Below are positions 17,826 to 26,747 of a stretch of 64,000 nt of DNA, piece after piece. Source of the stretch: Candidatus Villigracilis adiacens (GTDB lineage Bacteria; Chloroflexota; Anaerolineae; Anaerolineales; Villigracilaceae); the NCBI GenBank assembly GCA_016703605.1, contig JADJBU010000026.1, positions 248,001-312,000 of the forward strand. Direction: 5' to 3'. How positions within the stretch are numbered: the stretch's first letter is position 1; every line of letters begins with the position of its first letter. Under the pieces are notes generated by a model. The model did not search any database. It was not told the DNA's origin and saw nothing but the letters and a program-made list of their open reading frames with translations. A program made the position numbers and the translations under genes.

Positions 17826-20800
17826 ATGAAGATGGCGCAGCGTCTGCATTTTCTGATCCCCCTTTTTTTCATCCTGCAAGCCTGCGGGACGTCCTCCCCC
17901 GCCCCCACGCCGGTCCCTTCGCCCACCGCTTCCACGCCAGACCTCGAGCCTGAATCAGCTTCGGACGGCGCATTCGTGCCTTATGGCAAGAACATCCGCT
18001 TCGACCAGATCGGTCTTGAAGAGGGGCTTTCGCAAAGCGTGGTCAACGCCATCTTGCAGGATCGCAAGGGGTTTCTCTGGGTCGGCACCGACGACGGATT
18101 GAACCGCTACAACGGTTACTCTTTCACGGTTTTCAAACCGGACGCCGACAACCCCGAAAGTTTGAGCGACCGCTCAGTCACCGCGATTGTGGAAGATCCA
18201 AATGGAAATCTGTGGATCGGCACGCGTCAGGGCGGGGTAAATCGCTACGACCCCCTAAGCGGCATATTCACGCCATACCTGCGCAACGAAGCGGATCAAA
18301 ATACGATAGCCAGTAATTACGTCTACAGCCTGTGGGCAGATACGTCCGGTCTGTGGATCGGAACCGACGACGGGCTGGATTATCTCGAATACGAGACCGG
18401 GAAGTTCACCCACTACCGCGTCTCCGATGACATGCCCCCAGCCGACCGCAGCCTGAGCAGTAATAACATCCGCGCCCTGTTCATGGACTCGAAGGGACAG
18501 TTGTGGATCGGCACCGGGGGGGGCGGGTTAAACGTGTTTAATCCGCGCAGTAAAAGTTTCAAGGTCTACAAAACCGATAAAACGAACCCCGGTTCGTTAA
18601 GCGGGAATCGCGTTTTGAGCATCACCGAAGACGCCGAAGGGTATATTTGGGCTGGCACCACGAACGGGCTGAACCAGTTCAACCCGGCGCGCAATATTTT
18701 TCGCCGTTTCGAAAATTCGCGGTACAAGGAATTCAGCATTGCCGGGAATACGGTTTTTGCCCTGCATGTCGACCAGTCTGGCGGGTTATGGGCGGGTACG
18801 AACAAGGGGCTGGACCGTTACGACCCCGGGACGGGAAAATTCATCCATCACCAAAGCCAGCCCGGCATATCGTTCAGCCTGAGCAACAACCAGGTCCAGT
18901 CCATTTATGAAGACGGCAGCGGCATTCTGTGGATCGGCACCTACGGCGGCGGACTCAACAAATATAACCGCCAGCAGGATCGCTTTGCCTATTACCGGCA
19001 CAACCCCAACGACGACAACAGCCTGAACAGCAATTTCATCCTCGCCATCCTTGCCGAGAAAAAAGATTTTGTCTGGATCGGCACATTCGATAACGGGTTG
19101 AACCGCTTCGAACCCGCCGCCGAAAAATTTACCCACTTCGAGAGCAACCCCGGCATCCCGGCTTCGTTGAGCGATAATTCCATCAACGCCCTGTACCAGG
19201 ATTCGGAAGGGACGCTCTGGGTCGGCACAGGCAGTGCGCTCGACAGGTTCGATCACGTCACCAGCCGGTTCACGCATTTTCGCCCCGAACCCGCCGAGGA
19301 TTCGGACAACCCGGTTTTTTTCGTCACGCACATCTTCGAAGACTCAACCCGGCGGTTTTGGGTCGGAACCAACCGGGGGTTGATGCGCTTCAACCGCGAT
19401 ACCGGGAGGTTTTTCGAGTTCAATCTCGGCGATTCGAATTCCGAGAACGAATCGCCAAACAACGTCACCGCCATGGTCGAAGACGTGCATGGAAATCTCT
19501 GGGTGGGAACCTTCGACGACGGACTGAAACGCATCGAGCGCGGCGCCGGTTCGGTCACACATTTCCGCAGCGACCCGAACAAGCGGTCATCGCTCGGGAA
19601 CAACGCCGTCTTATGCCTCCACCTCGATTCATATGGCGCACTTTGGGTCGGCACCCACGGGGGCGGGCTCGACCGCCTCGATATCGAAACGGGAATCTTC
19701 TCGCATTTCACCGAGAACGAGGGTCTGCCAAACAGCGTCATTTACGGCATCCTCGAGGATGAGAATGGAAATTTCTGGTTGAGCACCAATTTCGGTCTCT
19801 CGCGCTTCGACCCGCTCGCGTTGACCTTCCGCAATTTCACCGCCAGCGACGGCCTGCAAAGCAATGAATTCAATCAAAACGCCTTCGCCAGAGACGCCAA
19901 CGGGATGATGTATTTCGGCGGCATCAACGGCTTGAACATTTTCGAGCCGCGCGAGATACGAGACAACCCCTACCCGCCAAACATCTCCCTGACCGCCATC
20001 ACTCTCGACGGCGAACCGTTCATCCACGAAACCACCCCCGAGTACATGAGCCGGGTCATCCTGCAATGGCCCCATGATTCGTTCGAGTTCGAATTTTCGG
20101 CATTTGCCTTCGAACAGCCTGCGAAAAACAAATACTCGTACATGCTCGAAGGCTTCGACCCCGATTGGATCGAGATCGGCAGCCAGCGCAACGGGCGGTA
20201 TACCAACCTGCCCGGCGGGACGTACACCCTGCGCCTGCGCGGCTCGAACAGCGACGGCATATGGAACGAAGCCGCCAATTCCATCGAAGTGGCGGTCGTG
20301 CCTCCCTTCTGGGAAACCTGGTGGTTCGGCGGTTTGATGGTCGTTGCCTTCGGGCTTCTGGTGGCAGGCGGGCTGCGCTGGCGGGTTAAACGGGTGGAAA
20401 GCCGCAACCTGGAACTGGAACGGGTGGTCAAACTTCGCACGGTTGACCTGGAAAAACGCAACAGCGAGATCGAAGCGCTCTACCTTGCCGATGAAAAGAT
20501 CATCCGCTCCGTTACGCTCAACCACATCTTTCAGACGCTGGTCAATGTATCGGTTTCGATGCTCCAGGCAGACCGGAGCGTGGTGCTTGCCTGGAACGAA
20601 GAAAAGCGCAAGGTCATGCCGCGCGTCAGCCAGGGTTTCCACCCCGATTCCCTGCCCGCCATGCGCTACGACCCCGGCGAAGGCAAGATCGGACTGGCAA
20701 TGGCTACCGGCAACCCGGTGATCGTTTCGGATATCGAGCCGGAACACCTGCGCCCGGACATCCGCGAGGTGATCGAGAGGGAGGGAATCCAATCCTTTGC

Positions 20801-21590
20801 CCACTTCCCCATTGTGGTGGATGAACGCGTTGTGGCAATTTTCAACGTAGCCTATACCCGTCCCGACGCATTGACCAAGGACTCCATCCGCCTGTTCACC
20901 GCGCTGGTCAACCGCGCCTCGATGGCAATCGCCAACATGGAACTGTTCGACCAGACCCGCGAACTGGCGGTGATGGAGGAACGCAACCGCCTGGCGCGCG
21001 ACCTGCACGACAGCGCCAAACAAAAAGCCTTCGCCGCGCTGGCGCAATTGGGAACCGTCAACGGCATGGCGGGAGCCGTCCCGCAGGGAGCCGATCCGCA
21101 CCTGACCGAGGCGGAGACTCTCGTCTATGAGGTGATTCAGGAATTGAATTTTCTAATTCAGGAGATCTACCCGATTGCCTTGCAGGAGAAGGGGCTTCCG
21201 GCGGTTCTGAGAGAATATGTCTTCGAATGGGAGAACCGCAACGATGCCCTCATCAACCTGTCGATTCAGGGCGAGCGCGAACTTCCGCTCGAATTGGAGC
21301 AGGCGGTTTACCGCGTCATCCAGGAGGCTCTGGCAAATGTATCGCGTCACAGCCGCGCCGCAAGGGTGGACCTTTCGCTGGTATATAATGACGAACTGCT
21401 TCAAGTGGTAATGGCAGACGACGGGCGCGGGTTCGACATCAATCAGAAGGCGACCGGGCTGGGGTTCCGCTCGATGCGCGAACGAATCAGCAGCATTCGC
21501 GGGACATTCCAGGTCCAGAGCGCGCCGGGTCAGGGGACCCGCATCTTCGTTCAAATCCCATTGAAGACAACCGCAGGAGCGACAAAATGA
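17826..21590 (+). CDS. Reg_prop (ligand-binding propeller) / Y_Y_Y / GAF histidine kinase
   Basis: 1254 residues. An N-terminal lipoprotein-like signal (LQAC, Cys about 20) is followed by roughly twelve two-component propeller repeats with the L-W-I/V-G-T motif (about 60-680), a Y_Y_Y domain (about 715-800) and one membrane helix (about 820-840). Then a short coiled coil, a GAF domain (about 885-1035), a HisKA_3 box ERNRLARDLHDS with His1061, and an HATPase with DDGRGFD and GLGFRSMRERI. It would sense an extracytoplasmic ligand and phosphorylate the NarL-type regulator, whose ATG overlaps its stop. Unlike the Bacteroidetes hybrid systems, no receiver or AraC domain is fused. Confidence 0.92.
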   Translation: MKMAQRLHFLIPLFFILQACGTSSPAPTPVPSPTASTPDLEPESASDGAFVPYGKNIRFDQIGLEEGLSQSVVNAILQDRKGFLWVGTDDGLNRYNGYSFTVFKPDADNPESLSDRSVTAIVEDPNGNLWIGTRQGGVNRYDPLSGIFTPYLRNEADQNTIASNYVYSLWADTSGLWIGTDDGLDYLEYETGKFTHYRVSDDMPPADRSLSSNNIRALFMDSKGQLWIGTGGGGLNVFNPRSKSFKVYKTDKTNPGSLSGNRVLSITEDAEGYIWAGTTNGLNQFNPARNIFRRFENSRYKEFSIAGNTVFALHVDQSGGLWAGTNKGLDRYDPGTGKFIHHQSQPGISFSLSNNQVQSIYEDGSGILWIGTYGGGLNKYNRQQDRFAYYRHNPNDDNSLNSNFILAILAEKKDFVWIGTFDNGLNRFEPAAEKFTHFESNPGIPASLSDNSINALYQDSEGTLWVGTGSALDRFDHVTSRFTHFRPEPAEDSDNPVFFVTHIFEDSTRRFWVGTNRGLMRFNRDTGRFFEFNLGDSNSENESPNNVTAMVEDVHGNLWVGTFDDGLKRIERGAGSVTHFRSDPNKRSSLGNNAVLCLHLDSYGALWVGTHGGGLDRLDIETGIFSHFTENEGLPNSVIYGILEDENGNFWLSTNFGLSRFDPLALTFRNFTASDGLQSNEFNQNAFARDANGMMYFGGINGLNIFEPREIRDNPYPPNISLTAITLDGEPFIHETTPEYMSRVILQWPHDSFEFEFSAFAFEQPAKNKYSYMLEGFDPDWIEIGSQRNGRYTNLPGGTYTLRLRGSNSDGIWNEAANSIEVAVVPPFWETWWFGGLMVVAFGLLVAGGLRWRVKRVESRNLELERVVKLRTVDLEKRNSEIEALYLADEKIIRSVTLNHIFQTLVNVSVSMLQADRSVVLAWNEEKRKVMPRVSQGFHPDSLPAMRYDPGEGKIGLAMATGNPVIVSDIEPEHLRPDIREVIEREGIQSFAHFPIVVDERVVAIFNVAYTRPDALTKDSIRLFTALVNRASMAIANMELFDQTRELAVMEERNRLARDLHDSAKQKAFAALAQLGTVNGMAGAVPQGADPHLTEAETLVYEVIQELNFLIQEIYPIALQEKGLPAVLREYVFEWENRNDALINLSIQGERELPLELEQAVYRVIQEALANVSRHSRAARVDLSLVYNDELLQVVMADDGRGFDINQKATGLGFRSMRERISSIRGTFQVQSAPGQGTRIFVQIPLKTTAGATK

Positions 21591-22255
21591 AACATCACCG
21601 CATGAGCATATTGATCACGGACGACCATGAAGTGGTGCGCAGCGGAATCCGCTCGTACCTGGAGAAGATATCGGATTTTCACGTGGTCGGCGAGGCGGCA
21701 TCGGGGGAGGAAACCCTGAGCCTGGTCTCTGAACTGATTCCCGATATTGTCCTGCTCGACCTGATCCTGCCCGGCATGGACGGGATCGAGACGACCCGCC
21801 GCATCCGCCAGATCAGCCCGCGCACCAAAGTGGTGGTGCTGACCTCCTACCACGAAGACGCCCATATCTTCCCGGCGCTCAAGGCCGGGGCGACCTCCTA
21901 CATCCTCAAAGACATGAAGATGGATAAACTCGTGGACGTGCTGCATCGCGCGGTGCAGGGGGAAGTGACCCTTCATCCGGTGGTGGCTTCGCGCGTTCTG
22001 CAAAACATCCGCGGCGAGAACGGCGAGGAGCAGCCCCTCTTTACCGAGTTGACCGACCGCGAAACGGATGTGTTGAAACTGATCGCGAACGGACTCTCCA
22101 ACAACCAGATCGCGGAAAAACTCGTGATCAGCGAGAACACGGTCAAGGGTCATGTCAGCAACATCCTCAGCAAATTGCACCTGGCAGACCGCACGCAAGC
22201 CGCCGTCTATGCCTGGCAGCAGGGCATTGTCAACCGGCAGAGCGCGGTGAAATAG
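21587..22255 (+). CDS. NarL/FixJ-family response regulator
   Basis: 222 residues. Receiver domain with acidic pair DD near residue 12-13, phospho-acceptor Asp58 (VLLDLILPG) and a conserved Thr/Lys pair, then a LuxR-type HTH (LTDRETDVLKLIANGLSNNQIAEKL). Overlaps the kinase stop by ATGA; an internal ATG at 21602 is an alternative start closer to the receiver domain. Output of the propeller kinase. Followed directly by a strong terminator. Confidence 0.95.
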   Translation: MKHHRMSILITDDHEVVRSGIRSYLEKISDFHVVGEAASGEETLSLVSELIPDIVLLDLILPGMDGIETTRRIRQISPRTKVVVLTSYHEDAHIFPALKAGATSYILKDMKMDKLVDVLHRAVQGEVTLHPVVASRVLQNIRGENGEEQPLFTELTDRETDVLKLIANGLSNNQIAEKLVISENTVKGHVSNILSKLHLADRTQAAVYAWQQGIVNRQSAVK

Positions 22256-22267
22256 CCGCCGCGCAGA

Positions 22268-22310
22268 AACTAAAAAAGACACCGCGTTTGAAACGGTGTC
22301 TTTTTTAGTT
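22268..22310. terminator. Bidirectional intrinsic terminator
   Basis: Perfect 17-bp stem (22268-22284 with 22294-22310) with a 9-nt loop and A/T tracts on both sides. It lies between the convergent response-regulator and DsbA-like genes and can end both transcripts. Confidence 0.93.
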
Positions 22311-22322
22311 GCAGAATTTGGT

Positions 22323-23066
22323 CTACTGCCCCATCTCAGCCAGGGCGGCTTCGATCTCCTGCGCAAAAACTTCGATGCCCTGCGCACCCTGAATGATTCG
22401 GGTCTGGGTTTCGCCGTTCACCTCATAGGTGATGAGGAAGGAGGGCGTCGCCTGAATTCCAGCCGCGGTGGCGTCTTTCGCGTCCTGCTCGACGAGGTCG
22501 CTGTATTTTCCAGAGGACATGCAGTCATCATATAGGCTGCGGTCGAGACCGATCTCGTCTGCCATGAGTTCCAGGCGGCGGGTGTCGTATGCGCCCACGT
22601 TTTCGCCCGTCTGGTTGGCAAAAAGGATGTCGTGCATTTCCCAGAATTTGCCCTGGTCGCCGGCGCAGTATGAAGCCTCGGCCGCATCCCTGGATTCCGG
22701 TCCGATAAACCCGCCAACAGATTTATAGACGAAGTACGCCTTCCCCGTTTCGACATACTGCTCCATCAACGCGGTTTCGGTTCTCTCGTAGAAGATGCGG
22801 CAGTAAGGGCATTGGAAATCGGAATATTCGGTGATGGTGATCAGCGCTTCAGGGTCGCCTGCCGCGTTGAAGTCAGCATCGGGACGGCTGGCTTCGGGCG
22901 CGGTGACCACCGCGTCAACCGGTTTGATATTCGGGTAGATGATCAGAAAGGCGACAAATAACGCGCCGAGGGAGATCAGGGCGATCCCGATCAGGCGGGA
23001 CTGCCTTTCCTTGCGCCGTATCTGTTCCTTGCGTACCTGGCGCTTGCTCATTTCTTTGTTTTCCAT
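22323..23066 (-). CDS. DsbA-like thioredoxin-fold protein, membrane-anchored
   Basis: 247 residues from the ATG at 23066, which has AGGAG just upstream; the frame runs further but without a ribosome site. A highly basic N-terminus (RQVRKEQIRRKERQ) precedes one membrane helix (about 27-48), placing the thioredoxin domain outside. Active site CPYC in SDFQCPYCRIF; a cis-Pro loop lies at TPSFLI. Probably a disulfide oxidoreductase for secreted proteins. Stands alone between a terminator and the lipase operon. Confidence 0.88.
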   Translation of the reverse strand: MENKEMSKRQVRKEQIRRKERQSRLIGIALISLGALFVAFLIIYPNIKPVDAVVTAPEASRPDADFNAAGDPEALITITEYSDFQCPYCRIFYERTETALMEQYVETGKAYFVYKSVGGFIGPESRDAAEASYCAGDQGKFWEMHDILFANQTGENVGAYDTRRLELMADEIGLDRSLYDDCMSSGKYSDLVEQDAKDATAAGIQATPSFLITYEVNGETQTRIIQGAQGIEVFAQEIEAALAEMGQ

Positions 23067-23199
23067 GGTTCTCCTGTTATCTATATCGAAGCGATTTCGT
23101 GCTCCAGCTGCTTTGCGGCTGAAACACGGGGTATTTATGGAAAAGAATTTTCCCACGCCGGTTTGGTTTTGTCCAGAAATGGGTTAGGAGGCTCTTAAC

Positions 23200-24042
23200 T
23201 TACGCCCCGCGCAGGCGGGCATTCACCCACATGGTCATCGTTTTAAAGACTTCCGTCTTTTCCAGGTCGTTGTGCAGTTCGTGATAGCCGCCCTCCCAAA
23301 GGACCATTGTGCAGTTTTGCCCCAGCGCAGCCGCGAATTCGGTACTGCTGGAGGGATAGGCAATGGCATCGCTTTTGCCGTGCAGGAGCAGGAGCGGCAG
23401 GGAAAACTCGCCCGCATGTTCCAGTGTCCACGTTGTTACAGCCAGCATGACCTTTCCGAAGCCGAGGGTGATTTTGTCATGTACCAGCGGGTCCTGTCTG
23501 TATTTTTGCACCACAGCCGCCTCCCGCGAAATTCCCGCCGCATCCAAACCGCTTGGGAGCGCCGTGTTGGGCATCAACGAGCCGAGGAGTTTCGCCATGA
23601 ATATTTTCACCGGTTGTTCCTCAAGGGACGTATGCAGACCGGGGCTGGTGGCGATGACGCCTTTAACCGCCGGTTTGCGCTTTAACCCGTAATGCAGCAC
23701 AAGGATGCCGCCGAGGCTGTGCCCATACAGCACGACCGGCAGGTCCGGGTATCGGGTCTGCGCCTGTTCGAGCAGCAGGTCGATGTCTTTCAAGAAATCA
23801 TCAATGGAGGAAACATGTCCGCGCGCGCCGCCCGAACGACCATGCCCGCGATGATCGAAGCCGAAGAGGATGTATCCTTCCTTTTCAAATGCCTCAGCCA
23901 CATGCGCATAACGCCCGCTGTGTTCGCCCAGCCCATGCACAAGGCAGATCACAGCCCGCGGGGCGACCACCGAAGGTTCCCACACCTGCGCAAAAAGGTC
24001 AGTGCCGTCGAATGCCTTCCAGTTGAATTCCTGATGCCTCAT
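23200..24042 (-). CDS. Alpha/beta hydrolase, monoacylglycerol-lipase type
   Basis: 280 residues. Oxyanion region HGLGEHSGRY, nucleophile elbow GHSLGG, and a C-terminal His in GYHELHND; these are the marks of the serine aminopeptidase S33/monoacylglycerol lipase group. The ATG at 24042, one base after the V4R stop and with GGAG upstream, is preferred over a TTG at 24054. Last gene of the TPR-GNAT-V4R-lipase run. Confidence 0.88.
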   Translation of the reverse strand: MRHQEFNWKAFDGTDLFAQVWEPSVVAPRAVICLVHGLGEHSGRYAHVAEAFEKEGYILFGFDHRGHGRSGGARGHVSSIDDFLKDIDLLLEQAQTRYPDLPVVLYGHSLGGILVLHYGLKRKPAVKGVIATSPGLHTSLEEQPVKIFMAKLLGSLMPNTALPSGLDAAGISREAAVVQKYRQDPLVHDKITLGFGKVMLAVTTWTLEHAGEFSLPLLLLHGKSDAIAYPSSSTEFAAALGQNCTMVLWEGGYHELHNDLEKTEVFKTMTMWVNARLRGA

Positions 24043-24043
24043 A

Positions 24044-24649
24044 TTACGCTCCAAGTATTATTCGAAACTCGCAGTGCTGTCCGCCTGCGGCTTTGCAATG
24101 TTGTTCTTCGATATCGTGCTCTTCGCCGGTCGCCCAGTACAAACATTCGCGGATCAAACCGAGGGTCACAAAACAGACCGGCGCAGCGTCCTTCTGGCGC
24201 AGCGTTCCCGGCGAGACGTAATCCACAAAGAGCAGGTCGGGGTGTTCGTTGTGAACGGCGATATCGCCGCTGGCGGCGCCAAGCCTGCCGGCGAGCAGTT
24301 CGAGCGCGGGTTTGCGCCGGGATGCCCGTGGGAGCGGGCGAATTAAAGCGGATCGCGCTTTCGATTGGATCGGCGCGTCGTTCATAAGGGGTTCCCAGAG
24401 TTTGGACCCGATGCGCAATAAAATGCCGCGCGCACCGCGCCCGTAATATGCGCGCAGCGCCGCTTGCAGGCGCGCATATGATTCCGCCGCCTGCGATTCG
24501 TTCATGGCGAGAAAATACCCGGGCAGTTTCCAGTCTTTGGGCAGGTCTGAGTTCGCAAGCACGCCGCTGTAGGTATCCGCCCCAATTCCGGCGGAGAGGG
24601 TTTCGATAAAACGATTCATAACGCGGGGGGATAACCCGGCTGGCTTCAT
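24044..24649 (-). CDS. V4R-domain protein
   Basis: 201 residues. The C-terminal half matches the 4-vinyl reductase (V4R) domain, a small-molecule-binding fold, with the closing motif C-x-A-x-G-G-x-x-C-E-F-R-I. The N-terminal half is unrecognised. Overlaps the upstream GNAT gene stop by ATGA and is followed by the lipase after one base, so all three are coupled. The bound ligand is unknown. Confidence 0.7.
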   Translation of the reverse strand: MKPAGLSPRVMNRFIETLSAGIGADTYSGVLANSDLPKDWKLPGYFLAMNESQAAESYARLQAALRAYYGRGARGILLRIGSKLWEPLMNDAPIQSKARSALIRPLPRASRRKPALELLAGRLGAASGDIAVHNEHPDLLFVDYVSPGTLRQKDAAPVCFVTLGLIRECLYWATGEEHDIEEQHCKAAGGQHCEFRIILGA

Positions 24650-25512
24650 GACATGCCTCCCGCAGAATAAATCAAAACCGGGAAAGATTCCCCGGTGCGG
24701 GCGAATCCCAGTTTGCGATACAACATCAGCGAGGCGGTATTATCCTCCTGGGTGTTGACGGAAAGCCTCCCGGCTCCCAGCGCCCCGGAGTTTTGGACGA
24801 GGTCATGCATCAGGGCGGATGCGACCCCCCTGCCCTGCGCTTCAACCCGGACCCCAAGCCTTGCGAGGTGCGCCCCGAATGGATTGCCCGTGCTGATCTG
24901 AAAACCGACCACCCCGTTCGCATCCTCGGCGACAGTTGACCAGATGGATTGATTCCGCGCGCGGCGCAGGGCGTCTGCCGAGTTGTGCCAGAAGGCGCCG
25001 AACGCCTCGCGGTCGATCTTTGCCACATCGGGCAGGTCGGACTCTTGCATGAGGCGGATGCGAATTCCATCCACGGGTTTGCGGGGCGTGTAATTCATGA
25101 GGTTGAGTTCGAGCATGACAATTTTCATGCGCGGTTCGAATCCGCTGTTTAGCAGCAGGGATTGAAACCAGCGTTTCATGACAATGGATGCAATTTGGGT
25201 GTTTGGGTTGGGAGACGTGCTTTCGGCGTGGGCAGTCTCAAAAAGGGCAGACCAGGCTTCCGGTCCCGAAAGATGCGGTGAATGGGTAAAGAGGCGAATC
25301 CATGCCACACCGGCAGGGTCTTCGGGGCAGGCAAGCGCAGCCGTCACCACGCCGTGTTCCTCCAGCACCCAAAAGTTCGGTTCGCCGATCCATTCGAGGG
25401 CGGGGCGCCAGTCGAGGTGGCGATGCGTATTCGATTCTTGAAAAGCGAGGTTGGAGATCTGGCGCTGGTCTTGGGCGGCAGCCCGGCGGACGCGCAGGCG
25501 CAGGTTGATCAT
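24646..25512 (-). CDS. GNAT-family N-acetyltransferase, two-lobed
   Basis: 288 residues. The C-terminal lobe has the acetyl-CoA loop (RLGVRVEAQGRGVASALM) and the following LSVNTQEDNTASLMLYRKLGF. The N-terminal lobe (about 1-130) begins like a second, degenerate GNAT domain. Overlaps its upstream neighbour by ATGA. The acceptor substrate is not predictable. Confidence 0.85.
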   Translation of the reverse strand: MINLRLRVRRAAAQDQRQISNLAFQESNTHRHLDWRPALEWIGEPNFWVLEEHGVVTAALACPEDPAGVAWIRLFTHSPHLSGPEAWSALFETAHAESTSPNPNTQIASIVMKRWFQSLLLNSGFEPRMKIVMLELNLMNYTPRKPVDGIRIRLMQESDLPDVAKIDREAFGAFWHNSADALRRARNQSIWSTVAEDANGVVGFQISTGNPFGAHLARLGVRVEAQGRGVASALMHDLVQNSGALGAGRLSVNTQEDNTASLMLYRKLGFARTGESFPVLIYSAGGMS

Positions 25513-26024
25513 TTGATGAACCGAAGGAAAAATTTCATGACGCGTTCGAAGAAGGTCGGGTTGTCTTTCGCGTCGACCGAACCGATCATCTTGAATGCGG
25601 ATTCGGATATCCTGCCGGTTTTTAGTTTCAATGCCGCGGAGGATTTGAGAACCATGGCGCGCAGGTCGCCTTCGCCCGCCTGCTTGAAGAGTTCCGCAGA
25701 GCGTTCGTAAAGCGCGATGGCTTCGTCGCTTTGACCAAGGGCTTCGAGCGCGGCTGCCTGGTTGCCCAATGCCATGCCGTGGCGTTTGTCGTCGTTCGCG
25801 CCGGCGAAGACCGCGTCGGTGCCGAGCGCGGCGTCGAGCGCTTCACGGGCTTTGCCAGCCTGCAATAATGCCACGCTCAAATTGTTGCGCGATTCGGCGG
25901 CGGACAATCCGGCGCGCCCGAGGGTGTATTCCTCCGCCGCCTGCCTGAAATATTCGGCGGCTTCATCGAAGTTCTTCTTGGCAAACGCCTGTTTGCCTTT
26001 TGCGTCAAGTTGGGAGGGTTCCAT
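25509..26024 (-). CDS. Small TPR protein
   Basis: 171 residues with three TPR-like helix pairs (about 5-40, 45-80, 85-120) and a basic C-terminal tail ending KFFLRFIK that could touch membrane. No signal peptide. Lies 10 bases after the XRE gene and overlaps the GNAT start. Confidence 0.8.
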   Translation of the reverse strand: MEPSQLDAKGKQAFAKKNFDEAAEYFRQAAEEYTLGRAGLSAAESRNNLSVALLQAGKAREALDAALGTDAVFAGANDDKRHGMALGNQAAALEALGQSDEAIALYERSAELFKQAGEGDLRAMVLKSSAALKLKTGRISESAFKMIGSVDAKDNPTFFERVMKFFLRFIK

Positions 26025-26034
26025 GTGGTTTGGG

Positions 26035-26709
26035 TCAGAGGGTGATGTCGAGCAGTCCTTCCGCCACCGAGCGGAGTTTATCCCTGGACATGCTGGAAAG
26101 TTTCATGGCAAGTTCGAGATACGGGCGGTTGACCGGCTGGCAGACGAAATCTTTTATTTCGGCGGGAAGGTCTGTGAATTTTTGCATGGCCTGCTGACCG
26201 GACATCCACTCGCCCACCGGACCGCTTTGGTCGAAGAATGTTTCGACCCGGCTGCCCATGACCACCAGGATGCTTTCCAACTCCGGCACGCTGACGATCT
26301 TTTCGCCGAGTTCGTACGCCTTGAGGCGGGGCTGCGAGATTCCGGTCTCCGCCGATAAATGGCGGATGGACATGTTGGCGTTTGTGCGTTCCTGCCGGAT
26401 CAGGGCGCCGATCATGCGATGGCGCAGGGCGATCAGGCGGGTGATGTCTTCCGGTTCCAGGGGGGCTGGTGTGTCGGAGACGGTTTCGGTCCCCCAAAAC
26501 TGGGCGATCGGAATCTTCAAAAAGAAAGCCAGCGCCTCCAGTTCAGGCAGGGATGGGGCGCGCCGTCCTTCTTCGTAGGCGCGAAACAAACCGGATTTGA
26601 CGCCGATGGCGTCGGCGCATTCCTTGATGCTGCGCCGTTCCGCCACGCGGGCGTCTCGAATCAGTAAACCTAGTTTTTTTTCTCGTATGGTGATCTGGGC
26701 ATTCGTCAT
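26035..26709 (-). CDS. XRE-family regulator with two HTH domains
   Basis: 224 residues. Two helix-turn-helix domains of the Cro/CI type are visible, at about residues 13-70 (SIKECADAIGVKSGLFRAYEEG) and 97-155 (SIRHLSAETGISQPRLKAYELG), followed by a helical tail. Two DNA-binding domains in one chain suggest it binds a paired site as a monomer or a longer operator as a dimer. First of the five-gene run down to the lipase and a likely regulator of it. Confidence 0.87.
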   Translation of the reverse strand: MTNAQITIREKKLGLLIRDARVAERRSIKECADAIGVKSGLFRAYEEGRRAPSLPELEALAFFLKIPIAQFWGTETVSDTPAPLEPEDITRLIALRHRMIGALIRQERTNANMSIRHLSAETGISQPRLKAYELGEKIVSVPELESILVVMGSRVETFFDQSGPVGEWMSGQQAMQKFTDLPAEIKDFVCQPVNRPYLELAMKLSSMSRDKLRSVAEGLLDITL

Positions 26710-26747
26710 GGCACCTCGTCTATCGAAGCCTATTATAGCAGAGTGAT

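Noticed and set aside
17370..17879. Short ORFs in the gap before the Reg_prop kinase
   Set aside because: They cover a MITE-D copy or run antisense to the kinase signal peptide and read as low-quality protein.
19629..21101. 490-residue minus-strand frame opposite the Reg_prop kinase
   Set aside because: Long only because GC-rich coding DNA has few stops antisense; it has no recognisable domain, and the plus strand carries a full kinase.
25118..25136. tRNA-like GGTTCGAATCC stretch
   Set aside because: It lies inside the GNAT gene with no acceptor or anticodon stems around it.
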